A DNA stretch of 64,000 bases, taken from positions 496,001 to 560,000 of the forward strand of contig JAMWET010003116.1 of the NCBI GenBank assembly GCA_024036415.1, written 5' to 3'. Source of the DNA: Prochilodus magdalenae. Taxonomy: Eukaryota; Chordata; Actinopteri; Characiformes; Prochilodontidae. Under the pieces are notes generated by a model. The model worked only from the letters and a program-made list of their open reading frames with translations, had not been told where the DNA came from and made no database searches. Shown one piece after another: positions 1 to 11,821 of this stretch; positions within the stretch are counted from its first letter, which is position 1; each line of letters opens with the position of its first letter. The translations under genes were made by a program, and so were the position numbers.

Positions 1-229
1 TAGAGCAATAACTGAACAGGGTTTATGTGGGAATATTCAGGAGGTGGCTATGGAAGTTCAGTCACTTTTGTGGAACATCTACATTGAGCACTGACAGTTT
101 CACACCTCAAAGCGGGTTCTTCTTCTGTTTATGTTCATCAAACTATAAAACTATAAAATAGGACTGATGGAATTATACAGTCCACCTCAAAACCCTATGA
201 AATGGAACTTTACAGGGGGATGAACCAGC

Positions 230-515
230 TTACTTAACCTGTATAGGAGGACGATAGGACAAGCAAGTTTGGAGCCATTCTGTTGGTCTGTCCATAATGA
301 ATATTCACTAAACTGAAAGGGGAACTAAAGCTTTTACACTGTACAGAAAAAGTTTTACACCACTAAATTTATATTAGAGGTGGAGATATGGAGAAATATA
401 ATACTGTGGAATATCAGCAGTATATCTGGTATATCTGGATATGTACTGTTCAGACTCATCAGTTGGAGTTGAAGGGGTGTGTCTAAACATTTGACTGATA
501 CTGTGTATTTTTACA
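230..515 (+). repeat. Interspersed repeat family Z, copy 1
   Basis: This stretch matches the reverse complement of about 41600-41915. Shared blocks include GGTGGAGATATGGAGAAATA, a run around the phrase TTGGTCTGTCCAT, and TCTAAAC near the end. The two copies are clearly homologous but diverged, with small indels. No coding potential or terminal repeats are visible, so the class is unknown. It is probably a short non-autonomous DNA transposon. Confidence 0.6.
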
Positions 516-3199
516 AACTAGCAGTCTGACTAACAAAGCACAGAACACCATCCCAGTATTTCAGTAACCTTCACCCCAGTCATTTTTAAGCCGTGCCCCA
601 ATACTCCTGTATGCTCCGCTCTGTAGTTTGCCTCTCATTATCCGAATCCGAATAATCTGAATAATGTGTTATTAGTTCTGTCCAATGAAAAACAAGGACC
701 TCCTATGTTCATATAACCAGGACCCCCTATGTTCATATTACTCCAACGGCTGTGAGAGAGGGCAGGAAGACTGACTGCCTCAAGTAACAGTGGGAGGAGA
801 ATGCCAGCCATGAGAGAGGCCTTAAGTCCTGAGTCTCCTACATCCTGTTTAGGTAAAGGCAAGGTGCTACACCTGACGTCTGGTCCTGGGCTGGGGTAGG
901 GATGAGGAAGCGGGGCTTAGGACCCTGACACTATCCTCCCGTTAGCTGACACCCTCCACTGGCTGCTCAGGCACCACCTTCTCGCTTTGGGGTTCAGTCA
1001 GGCACAGTTACCTTTACAGGAAAAGACAAAACCATTCATGACTTTCAATATAAGTTATGAGTAATTTTGGAGCATTTTTATTGGTCCATTCCTCATGACA
1101 TTGTTATGCAATGCTGAGCTCAGATTGTGCAGAATTTACAATCTCTGTTGTTGGACAGTGACGATATGGCATATGGAATGTCATGTAGAGGCTGCCAAAT
1201 TCTGTAAATGACAGTGCGTTACACAGCATGAAGGAATGTGCTCAAAATACCAGCTCTGGCGGTTTAGCAACACAGAGACAGACTCGGCAGATACAAGCGG
1301 GGCTGTGAAGCGGACGGATCCCAAACCCTGTCGAGATCTCCGGCGATTTCTGACAGTTCTGAACTTGACAAGTGTAAACTAAAGTGGACCAGAAGGTGCC
1401 CTTGAGAAAGAAAATTGTTTATTTCTGATTGTGTTATATGTGAAAAACTATTTATAAATAAAATTTACTGCAAAAAATACCATCTCTCACCCACCCCCCT
1501 AACCTACAACCACCTCTAACCAGTAAAAATAGTTCACTGGTTATGCATGTATCCCTCCACCAAGAATAGAGTTTATAACCAAAACCTCCTCTAAACCATC
1601 ATAAATGTAAAAACCAATCTGCTCCTTTTTCCAGTTATTACTCCTGCATGTATATATTGTGAGCAAGGCTATAGAAGTATCTCTAATCAGATGAAGTGAA
1701 TAGCTCTGTAAGTCACTTAGTAACATAATTACCGCTCTCAAGCTCCAAGTTAATGCCCTTTATTTTTCTCAGTCTTCACTTTACACAGACTGTCACAGCG
1801 TGTTGAATAATAGCCCGTCTGCTGACGCCATCAGCTCCATGGGCTCCTGCCCACCTGAGCCTGTTAGCTGTAAGCTAATTGCATTGCTGTGTGCTGTGTG
1901 TGCTGTATTAGCTGTGCAATTAGTTCTGTGTCCTGTTGCGTTTGTCAAAGAAACTCTGTTAGAAGATATGGACTGTAATCGTCACCTATTCATCACATGA
2001 GAAAAACACCCCAGAGACGGCTAGCAGCAACCACACAACCATGCAGTTGTTTACTTGGGCCTATATGTCCAAATATATCCAGGCGAACATTCTAGTAGGT
2101 GAGTTCAGCTACTTTAAGGTCATGCATTACTGGGACAGCTTGTGTAATCTCCATAGAAGACACTGATGGGACGCTCTGGAGCAGTTTCACATGAGCCTAT
2201 TGTCACAATGTCCAATGCCAATGTGAGAAAGAGGGGCACAAAGGCCCCCACAGCATTGATCTTAGGGTCAGTGGAATTTTGTTGGAGCTGTTCAAAGTCA
2301 TCTACTGTAGCACAGTGCAGTGTTGGTCATCCTCTAGTCCTTCATTAGTGGTCACAAAACGCTGCCCACAAGATGCTGCCCACAGGACTCTGCCCTCAGG
2401 GCGCCGCCAACAGAACGCTGCCCGTAGGGCACTTTTGGCTGGATAGTTCCGGTTGGTGGATGATTCTCAGTCCAGGAGTGACACAGAGGTGTCCAGCAGC
2501 ACTACTGTTAGTCGGGGGGTCCGTTGACGGTAATGGAAAGCGAGTTGCGTTTTCAGCGTGATTCAGTCCACTTCGTTTGCCCTGTATGGAGAGATAAAGC
2601 CATTGGGAGCCATACTGCTCACGTTTAAGCGCATGTTTACAGAAGCATGACCTTCTGTGGATGGAGACGCACAGTGGCCTCGATGGAATCGATACCCCTC
2701 CACTACTTCATACATTCTCATGCCAGTTGTCATTCCCGCTACTCAGGGAGCGGCTCCTGAAAGCTGCGACAAAGAGAAAGCAGCAGCGACAAATAAAGCA
2801 GTCTCTGGATTGTTCTTCACTTCACCAGGCTTTGTTGAGTCAGCATTGAATATGCATGAGCTCAAGTGGTAATAATCCTAATGAGGCATCAACGCTTCTG
2901 TAAATAAATCCTCTGGAGAAGGCAACAGCAATCCAGCTGGAGAACCAAGAGGAACACCAGAGCGGTTCTTATGTAAAGCTGGAAGCAAGGCAGCGCTTTG
3001 AAGGCAGCCCACCACAGAGACTTCATAAGCTCTGAGTAACATTGTATACAAATACACAGATATGCAGTTCTGAATATTGTGAGTAATGAATTCTAGAGTA
3101 GTACATTATACAGTGACATATTCAGATATACTGTATTTAGAATATACAATGTCATGATGCGCTACATCTGAAAAACTGCTGTTGTATTTTTATTGTATT

Positions 3200-3720
3200 T
3201 ACTTTGAATAGGTAATTTTCTTCGTGCCAGTCTTCTGGTAGTAAAGAATGTAATTAAATTGATGCATTTTTACATTTGGTAATTTAGTGGTAATTGCATT
3301 TAATTTAAATGTTTTAGCCTGTAGTGGTAATTACACAAATTAAGTGGTAATTAAATTTAGATTGTTATTATTTTAGTGGTAATATTTATTATTTACATAG
3401 TCAATATAACATTTTTTGTGGTAATTAAATAGAATTAAGTATTATTTAAATTATTATTGTAATTTTAAGAATAATTATTCCAAACTTAGAAGTATGTACA
3501 TTACATTTTTTTGAGTGTTTTTAAGCGATTTTTACCAAAATTAGTAGTAGTTTAATTTGATTTCTATGTGTAAACTTTCTGATAATATTCTGAATATTGT
3601 AGAAATTTAGTGGTAATCATAACATATATACATAACATTTCTATTTTTTAAATTGAGTTTTAATTATTCTGAATGGAATGGTAATTTAGTGTTGATTACT
3701 TATGATTATTTTAGCTGTAA
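3200..3720. repeat. AT-rich region with a recurring TAGTGGTAATT motif
   Basis: The words AGTGGTAATT and GTGGTAATTA recur many times at irregular spacing in a strongly AT-rich stretch. This looks like a decayed minisatellite. There is no open frame or conserved-looking block. Confidence 0.5.
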
Positions 3721-4194
3721 GTATTCTACATTAAGAAGTAACTGGTATGGTATTAGTATAAATGAAAAATTAATACCAACCAGTATATAATCAAAGTAAT
3801 GCTAAAAATGTAGGTTCAAAGGTTCACCGCCTTTTGTGTAATACTGTATCTAATATAGTTTCCATTAGCACTAACACAGGAAGGCAATGAGAAGGAAGGC
3901 GTTTCTAAAACCCTAGAAAGAGACTGCTCAGCAGGAGTTGGGACACTAAACTTAGGACAGTATTAGGGACGTTTACTCTAGGTTGGCTGTTTGTATAATA
4001 CTGGGTTCTTATCTGGAGTTAATGGAGAAGATTAGGAAGTTAGAGCTGCTGTTCTGTAAGAGCTGCTGGCATAATTTCATGGTGACTAAACAGATTAGAT
4101 TCAGAGTTAAGATGTCTCTGTAATATTGGAGGTGTTAAGAGTTCCGTTCTGCGTTCCTATCTCCACCGTAAAGTCTTGCTTATCATCCTTCATC

Positions 4195-4610
4195 ATATAA
4201 ATGAGTTTAGCCAACCCAGATTTGTCTTGCTTGCAGCTTTAGACGGCTGAATAATTCCTTACCGCGTGCCGAAATGTTTTATCTTCTGACCACATACTTT
4301 ATCTGGCGTCTTAAATGTAAAGACTTATTAATACCTCCTCGGTCTGCTCCTGAGAGAGCCGGCAGAGAGGGGTTCCGCCTCTGTGAATGGGATGAAGGAG
4401 TGGAAATCTGGTGGGCCTCCAGCACTGGCAAGCCTTCCACCATCTAATTAAACTTTAATGCACAGACTGCCGGCGAGATGGCAACCGATGCTATCCCCGT
4501 TTAATGGATTTTACTCAGTGACCAGTCGCGCTTGTTGTGATTAGGAGAAATGTGGCACACATATGCCTCAATTAGCAGAATCTGGGTTTGTGAATGTAGG
4601 TTTGGTAACA
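4195..4610. other. Candidate conserved non-coding element in the gabra1 intron
   Basis: This block has more balanced base composition than its AT-rich surroundings. It carries homeobox-type cores (TCTAATTAAAC, TTAATGG, CTCAATTAGC) and shows no repeat similarity elsewhere in the window. This resembles vertebrate conserved non-coding elements, but conservation cannot be judged from one sequence, so it is a candidate only. Confidence 0.25.
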
Positions 4611-5254
4611 GGGCTGCTTTGGCATAGAGAATATTTTGTTTGTGGAGGTCCTGAGGGGTCTAGGACCTCCTAATTAGCCTCTTGGACTACCTGGATATCT
4701 CAAAATCAGTCAAGATTCTGGGGGATTAATAAAGTAATCAAATTCAAATTCAGGGAAAGGGCATCGTTCAGCTGCTTCACCCACCAGTCAGTGAGCTTCT
4801 GTCTTTGGTACTCCTAAATATCTAGAGCAGGAGCACTGCTCTCCCTCAGGGTAGGACTCTATCAGCCCGGTTCACCCAGTTGGTTCATTAAGGTCTGGTA
4901 CCTGTAACTACAGCCAGAATGGCTCTGGAAGATTTTACAGTACTCCATAACATAGCTGTAAATCTAATCTCTCGCCCAGTTCTCCCAGAGTTTGGTGAAG
5001 AGAGTGAATTATTACTCCTTTCTCAAACGAAGGCGGAAAAGAGATGAAACTCACTACTGAACCAATCAATTTCTTTACTGTTGATTCATAGTTCATTAAT
5101 GCATCGATCAGAAGGTGGAGAATCAGCTATTGTGGACTATGAGATTAATTATAATGAAGTTCAGCTCAAAGTATGTGCTCATATTTCAACAGAATTTGCA
5201 GTTTATATCCAAATATTCAAACGACGTATTTTTACTGCCTGAGTATACAGTTAT

Positions 5255-5565
5255 TCTTAATAAGGTGGTTCTTTAAGGGTTTTTACTAAAGACGTGGATT
5301 CTATATAGAACCATGAACACTCAGAGAACCGTTTACATGCTTCAATTGTTTTTCAGATTGATGGAGAATGTGTTGTATATGGTGTATATAGAACCTTTTT
5401 GAAAAGTGTTTGGTATAGTACCAAAAGCGTACTTCTATTTTCACCATGTTAAGCTTGTAACTATAGAAGGACCCTTTTTGATGCTATAAACAACAATCAA
5501 TCCAAAGAACCATTTTACCACATAAGCAAGCAAATATTCAATAGGTTCTTTGAGTCTTAATGATA
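5255..5565. mobile_element. MITE-like remnant with TTCTATATAGAACC-type motifs
   Basis: Words such as GGTTCTTTAAGGGTTTTTAC, CTATATAGAACCATGAACAC and TATATAGAACC occur with near-palindromic partners further on (GACCCTTTTTGATGCTATA, AAAGAACCATTTT). This is the pattern of a short inverted-repeat transposon family that is abundant in some teleost genomes. It is diverged and its ends are not sharp. Family assignment rests on recall of the motif style, not a search. Confidence 0.45.
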
Positions 5566-5587
5566 TATTGAGTGTATAATTATATAT

Positions 5588-5690
5588 ACAGTGGGGAAAA
5601 TAAGTATTTTATATAATAGAAAAACAGAACTTAATATCTGGTACAGAAACCAGTGTTTGCAATTACAGAGGTCACTCGTATTCTATATAA
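5588..5690 (+). mobile_element. Tc1-type terminus, short deleted remnant
   Basis: It begins with CAGTGGGGAAAATAAGTATT just after a TA, the typical outer end of a fish Tc1 element. A few dozen bases later comes GTTTGCAATTACAGAGGTCA, a phrase from the interior of such elements. Most of the element is missing, so it is an internally deleted fossil in the intron. Confidence 0.55.
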
Positions 5691-6199
5691 TATATTATTT
5701 TAATTATTATTAGTAATCGTATATGATTATTAACAATCATTATTTTGCACACAAGATCATTCTACAAAAAGATATTTTGCAAATCTGATGTTTTCAAGAT
5801 TTTTTGTGTGAAACTAAAACATGGAAATATGGAATCTGCAAGTACACGTTAAAAATAATACTTAAGGTTTTTACTAAAATGCTAAACACTAAAAAACAAC
5901 ACATGTATGTGAATATACTGTATATGATCAAAATATATCAACAAAAACATTTTTTGATAGAAATTTTAATCTGATGCTTGCACATTTCTAACAGTGTATT
6001 GTGTGAAAGTGTAAGAACATTGCAGTGCTCATCTCAAACCAAAACACCGAAATCAGGGAATTCCGGCTGCTAAATCCAGGGAAAACCTTAAAGTGATACT
6101 TCGGTCAGGCCCCTGTTGATAGCTGTTATTCACTAGTAGAGAGTTAGACTGCTGTAGGCAGGTGAGAGTGAACTTCGGGATACAAATAAGTTCTAATAA

Positions 6200-7397
<1,198 letters not shown>

Positions 7398-7715
7398 CAA
7401 AAGAAGAAGAAGGAATCCCTGCTGAAGAAGAACAACACCTACACAGCCGCCACAGCTACGGCCTTCGCCCCCAACATCGCCAGGGACCCTGGCCTGGCCA
7501 CCATCGCCAAAAGCGCGCCCCCGCCTCCCACCGAACCCAAGGAGGAGCCCAAGCCCAAACCACCAGAGGCGAAGAAGACCTTCAACAGCGTGAGCAAGAT
7601 TGACAGGATCGCCAGAATAGCTTTCCCCTTGCTCTTCGGAACCTTTAACCTGGTCTACTGGGCGACCTACTTGAATAAAAAGCCCAAACTGCAAGGCGCC
7701 CTGCAGCCCCACTAA
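7398..7715 (+). CDS. gabra1: GABA-A receptor alpha-1 subunit, last coding exon (M3-M4 loop, M4, stop)
   Basis: This exon carries 105 codons plus TAA at 7713-7715, entered in phase 0 from the previous exon. It reads [20 protein letters not shown], a cytoplasmic loop containing [13 protein letters not shown], a Pro/Lys/Glu-rich stretch, [19 protein letters not shown], the M4 helix ([17 protein letters not shown]) and a short extracellular tail ending QGALQPH. The [13 protein letters not shown] and [12 protein letters not shown] motifs match vertebrate alpha-1 much better than alpha-2, 3 or 5. Its length is close to the mammalian exon. Odd points are a run of four prolines in the loop and [12 protein letters not shown] in place of the mammalian REPQLKAPTPHQ tail. 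The exon is GC-rich at third positions, unlike the AT-rich flanks. Confidence 0.95.
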   Translation, partial: QKKKKESLLKKNNTYTAATATAFAPNIARDPGLATIAKSAPPPPTEPKEEPKPKPPEAKKTFNSVSKIDRIARIAFPLLFGTFNLVYWATYLNKKPKLQGALQPH

Positions 7716-7733
7716 TCCTTGTGCGTCCTTATG

Positions 7734-7781
7734 TTTTCTTTCTTTCTTTCTTTCTTTCTTTCATTTCTTTCTATCTATATT

Positions 7782-7833
<52 letters not shown>
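7734..7833 (+). repeat. TTTC tetranucleotide microsatellite in the gabra1 3' UTR
   Basis: About 100 bp of TTTC units with a short interruption (CATTTCTTTCTATCTATATT). It lies within 20 bp of the stop codon, so it should be transcribed as a pyrimidine-rich tract. A shorter version with the same interruption is part of the duplicated segment at 9632-9823. Confidence 0.95.
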
Positions 7834-7835
<2 letters not shown>

Positions 7836-7957
7836 TGTTCATTTTTGAATGTCTCTCTTGACAAGTCAAACGAAAACAAACTGTGTCAGTAGTGGTCAAG
7901 TCCCCCAGTCTCCACTTTGCTCCTGTGTAACATAATATTCCTAGTTTAAAAAAAAGG
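7834..7957 (+). repeat. Source segment of a duplicated gabra1 3' UTR fragment
   Basis: These 124 bases, from CCTGTTCATTTTTGAATG to TTTAAAAAAAAGG, recur at 9700-9823 with no difference that I can see by eye. Here they continue smoothly from the coding exon and 3' UTR. The second copy is bounded by an 18-bp direct repeat inside a transposon remnant. So this copy is the likely source. Confidence 0.9.
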
Positions 7958-8108
7958 AAAACAAGAAAAAGAGAGATTGGAAAAAAAAGAGACTCTATCT
8001 GCAATATGTGCTAAATATGTGCTTTTTTAAAAAGAAGAAAATACTACTGAATATTTCACTTTGAAACACATGCTATTAAAAAGAAAACAAGAGTTGAACA
8101 TAGACCTG

Positions 8109-8131
8109 TGTACATATATATACTGTATATA
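8109..8131 (+). promoter_or_regulatory. Two Pumilio-type motifs in the gabra1 3' UTR
   Basis: TGTACATA at 8109-8116 and TGTATATA at 8124-8131 both fit the Pumilio recognition consensus TGTANATA. They lie about 400 bp past the stop codon. Two such sites close together in a neuronal receptor 3' UTR is suggestive, but the region is AT-rich and chance matches are possible. Confidence 0.35.
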
Positions 8132-8461
8132 AGCAGTATATATCTTGCGCGAGAGATCATTCTACAAACGCACATACAGTAGTAGAGTTACGGCGGAAAA
8201 GGGGATCCTTCTACTTTCAGTTACTCGTTTATCTCCGTGTCGTCGCATTAGCGCTATCGTCCTGTACGGTTTTTTGCATGGGCTGAACTTTTGGTTCTGT
8301 TCTTTGAGTTCTTCGTTTCGTTTCTGCGACCAGCTAACATCTGGCGAGCGACTTTAAAAACGATGCTACCTTCAATCACAGTTGAGTGTTCTTCCATTCT
8401 CTGTAGTAGATCAGAGCTTAACCCACTTCTATGTTTTATATTGAAATAGGGTTTCAATAGC

Positions 8462-8467
8462 AATAAA
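8462..8467 (+). terminator. gabra1: Candidate polyadenylation signal AATAAA
   Basis: This is the first canonical AATAAA downstream of the gabra1 stop codon with a reasonable context. Other AATAAA words further on (for example near 10406 and 11466) lie beyond or within repeat-rich DNA and are less likely for this gene. Confidence 0.4.
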
Positions 8468-9224
8468 AACAGACCTGTCTCAGTGGACAAGAAGTCGTTC
8501 ATCCATGGATATTAAAGAAGTAGATCCATCCGCTGTTACGTATAAGACTATTTATTTATTTAGTTCTAATGTAAATACTAGGAGAGTTAGAGATGTCAGT
8601 ATTGAGTTGTGACCTCAGAACGTTGACGAGGGACTTTGAAGTTGGACTTTTGTAAATTGGGGACCCGGTAAAAGCCAGTTTGGGCCTAGCATGGAAGTGT
8701 AAATCAGCCGGGCGGCGTGTTGGGGATGGACTGGACTAAGGAAAGAATGTAAAACTGTAATATTTGTGGGAATGCGTTTATATTTAGTATCCGATCACAG
8801 TTCTTTACGTTGGTTTATGGTTTTCTCGTGGCACAGTTGCACGTTTGGGACACGTAAGATTGCGAAGGCGACGTTGCGTTCCGCTGTTTTTTGCTGCTAG
8901 TCGCTAGCGCTGCGTTGGAGGGAATGCACTGGACGTTAAGAGCAGTGCCTTTCCTATACTCGCTGAAAGGGTACTTCCTAGGTGGCGCTCTAATTTCAGG
9001 TTTTGTGCGTTGGTTGTCCTTTCCCGGTTGACCTTTCAAAAACATTACTCAGAAAGTACCAGCTACACTGCCTTTTTGTCTCACATGCCATTTGAAGATG
9101 AACCTGTTCTTTTCTGTTCTGGATGCTAACCGTGGTAAGCCATTAGCCGCGCAGGCTAGTGCAGTGTTTTTACAGGCTGTACCATAGTGGCAAACCTGTT
9201 CATTACTTAAGGCAAACACTTTGC

Positions 9225-9350
9225 TGTAGGGCGGGTGCCCATAAGGCTTTATGACAAGTACATTAGCTCGTCATGACAGCTGATATAACCCACCTTAAAC
9301 CTTGTATAAAACCTTTTTCCTGTAGGCGTCATCTGTCATAAAGGCTTTGA
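9225..9350. mobile_element. Short palindromic MITE-like remnant
   Basis: AAGGCTTTATGACAA near the left side pairs with CTGTCATAAAGGCTT near the right side as imperfect inverted repeats around about 80 bp. The TGTCATAAA-type ends are familiar from small fish DNA transposons. There is no coding content. Confidence 0.35.
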
Positions 9351-9384
9351 AGCCAAACTGACATATCACTGAAACACATATCAC

Positions 9385-9667
9385 TTTTTGTGACCGTCAC
9401 ACCCAAATGAGCTTGGTGAACATTCCATTCTAATACACTTGATATGGAAATGCCTCCACTCTTCTGGGAATGTCTTTGTGTGCTGTAGCTTTAACACCAC
9501 CCTTCACTGGAACCAAGGGTCTGAGCCCAAACCTTGGAACACCCCCTCCACCAAACTTTACTGTTAGCACTCTGCATTCCAGTAGGGAGTGTTTTCCTGG
9601 ATTCATCCATCAAACCCAGAATACTAAATCACTTTCTTTCTTTCTTTCATTTCTTTCTATCTATATT

Positions 9668-9701
<34 letters not shown>

Positions 9702-10290
9702 TGTTCATTTTTGAATGTCTCTCTTGACAAGTCAAACGAAAACAAACTGTGTCAGTAGTGGTCAAGTCCCCCAGTCTCCACTTTGCTCCTGTGTAACATA
9801 ATATTCCTAGTTTAAAAAAAAGGACCCAGAATACTAAATCAGACTGACAGATAATAAAGTGTGATAGAACACGGTTCCACTGCTTCAGTGGTCCAGTGCT
9901 AGAGCTTTACACCACTCCAGCCGACGCTCAGCACTGAGCATAGTGATCTTAGGGTTGTGTGCAGTTGCTCAGACCCATTTCATGACGCTCACAGCACTTG
10001 GAGCTCTATAGTGAGTGATACAGAAGAACTTGCATGGTCTACCACCAAGGGTGAACAGTTGTAGCTTCTAGATGCTTCCAGTTCCTAATAATAGCACTTA
10101 CAGGTGTCCGGGGCATCTGTAGCAGGACCTGACTTATGGTGAAGGTGGTCTTCAGTATGACCCCGAGTTGCTGTCTATGGAGACTGCATGGCTATATGAT
10201 TAATATTATACACCTGTTAGTAATGGGTGTGGCTAAAACACCTGAACTCAGTAATTAGGAAGGGTATTCACATACATCTGGCCATATAAC
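9385..10290 (-). mobile_element. Decayed Tc1-type transposon with a nested insertion
   Basis: Read on the minus strand, this stretch carries Tc1 transposase phrases, for example the reverse complement of GGATTCATCCATCAAACCCAG and of CCACTCCAGCCGACGCTCAG. The right side ends in terminal phrases (GACTGCATGGCTATATGATT, GGGTGTGGCTAAAACACCTG). It is the same family as 51066-51660, with long stretches alignable between the two. It is shorter than a complete 1.6-kb element and full of indels. The segment 9632-9823 was inserted into it later. Confidence 0.7.
9632..9823 (+). repeat. Inserted copy of a gabra1 3' UTR fragment with target-site duplication
   Basis: This 192-bp segment consists of a TTTC array with the same CATTTCTTTCTATCTATATT interruption as 7734-7833, followed by 124 bases that look identical to 7834-7957. 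It is flanked on both sides by ACCCAGAATACTAAATCA (9614-9631 and 9824-9841). Without the insertion, the flanks rejoin into the uninterrupted Tc1 phrase seen in the related copy at 51.1 kb. This is the structure of a target-site-duplicating insertion, perhaps LINE-mediated. It lacks a clear poly-A tail beyond the shared A8GG. Confidence 0.85.
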
Positions 10291-10299
10291 ATATATCAT

Positions 10300-11030
10300 C
10301 AGGCACTGTGGATAACAAATGAAGCTCTTTGGAATAAGTGTCTATTAATATTCATACATGACGAACTTATGTAGACGTCATTCCGCCTTTTTAACCCTGC
10401 CCTGTAATAAAGTGTTGGCCTTTCATTCTGTAGCATGATGTCAGTCCCTTTTGAGCAAGCACTTCTGAAACAAACACGTAAAAGCTCTTTTATTTTGTGG
10501 TTGTTGTTGTTTTGTCTTATCAGGTTATCTTATTTGGATTACTTTAATGTAGCAATATCAGAATAGTAAGGGCTTTTTCACAATCAAAAAACTTTAGACT
10601 CTGGCCATTCTGTTCATTTGGGTTTGTGTAGTAGCTTGAATCACTTTTTTTCCGGTCAGTCTGTTTGTTTTGTTGAGTTTTATTTTGCGCTGTGAGTTTC
10701 AGTAGCTATAGTATATATGCTAAATATATGCTAACATTATAATTATTACTATGGTTGAGATAATGAAATGGCTTACATATGGGATTTTTTTAATGGGTTA
10801 AACACTTAAACAACACCCAAGCCCATTGTATAATTTGCTGTAGACATTTGCAGAAGGATTATTTTTGAGGGAAAAAAGGGGCGGGACTTGTGACTGGCGA
10901 TGAAATGCACTCTGGGATTTGTAGGATGATCCGTTTGCAAGTGGACAGTGACATATTCCATCAAAGACTGCTTTCATTTTGGGGCCAGGCTCTTGTGAAA
11001 TGCTTTATAAACATGCATTTATATGTGTGT
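10300..11030. other. No recognised feature
   Basis: AT-rich intergenic sequence. No repeat shared within the window and no open frame with family resemblance was found. Confidence 0.5.
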
Positions 11031-11032
11031 GT

Positions 11033-11035
<3 letters not shown>

Positions 11036-11085
<50 letters not shown>

Positions 11086-11105
11086 TACACACACATACAT
11101 ATATG
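11036..11105. repeat. AT dinucleotide microsatellite passing into AC
   Basis: About 70 bp of ATATAT with a TGTATA interruption, ending in ACACACATACAT. Open frames reading YIYIYI across it on either strand are artefacts of the repeat. Confidence 0.95.
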
Positions 11106-11624
11106 CATATATATACAGAGAGAGAATCTTCATTATGCCTAAGGAACACAAGGTGGAAAATATATATATATAAATATAAAACACACTGCATATATAAATA
11201 CTCCATGATGATACTTGTTCTAAAGATAATAAATATTGTTTGTACCGACCTATTGTTATGCATTTTGCACATTAGAGGCATAATTTACATTTACGTAGTG
11301 AGCTTTGTGCTATGCAAGGATAGCTTTGAACCATGCTAATTAGCTTTTCCCCTCTTACTCATTGTCTTTCAGATGAACAAAAATACTGTAAAGGAAAAAG
11401 GAGCTCAACTCTTTTATGATCCATGCACCCTATTTAGCTGTGGATATTTTTTTGCCAGTCAATAATAAAAAAGAGGTATCAATAAATAAACACTTTAAAC
11501 TCTTTATTTCTGATTGCAGGACTAGCTATGCATTGTCTATGTATACAAATGAGTTTTGATGTTTCCGTAGGAATGTTGATTCCAAGGGAAATTCCACTAA
11601 TGTGTGTTTGGAAGGTGGACAATG

Positions 11625-11730
11625 TGATTGAGAGTGGGTTAGCGTGAGGTGTAAAAAAAGTGATTGAGAGTGGGTTTGGCGTGAGGTGTAAAAAGAGTGA
11701 TTGAGAGTGGGTTTGGTGTGAGGTGAAGTT
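11625..11730. repeat. Short minisatellite, three units of about 36-37 bp
   Basis: The unit contains GATTGAGAGTGGGTTTGGCG then TGAGGTGTAAAAAG. AGAGTGGGTT starts at 11631, 11667 and 11704. The units differ by a few bases. Confidence 0.85.
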
Positions 11731-11800
11731 CTGAGCATTTCAGCACTCTGAAGCCTAGGCACACTAACACTGGATCCCTATGGTTGTGAAAGTCATACAT

Positions 11801-11821
11801 GTGTGTGTGTGTGTGTGCGCA
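11801..11821. repeat. TG dinucleotide microsatellite
   Basis: About ten TG units followed by CGCATGTGTATAGAGAGACAG. It is an ordinary short microsatellite. Confidence 0.9.

Larger units (their letters stand above)
7716..8480 (+). other. gabra1: gabra1 3' UTR (end inferred)
   Basis: These bases follow the stop codon and contain a long TTTC microsatellite, A-rich runs and AT-rich regulatory-looking words. The first AATAAA with a reasonable context is at 8462-8467, so one mRNA 3' end may lie near 8480. Mammalian GABRA1 3' UTRs are longer, so a later site is possible. The mRNA end was not observed. Confidence 0.5.

Noticed and set aside
7398..7715. Identity as gabra2, gabra3 or gabra5
   Set aside because: [13 protein letters not shown] and [12 protein letters not shown] with IAFPLLFG match alpha-1; the other subunits have different loops and IVFPVLF or IIFPVLF in M4.
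10890..11339. 149-codon open frame with YIYIYI run
   Set aside because: It is caused by the AT dinucleotide repeat, with no recognisable protein at either side.
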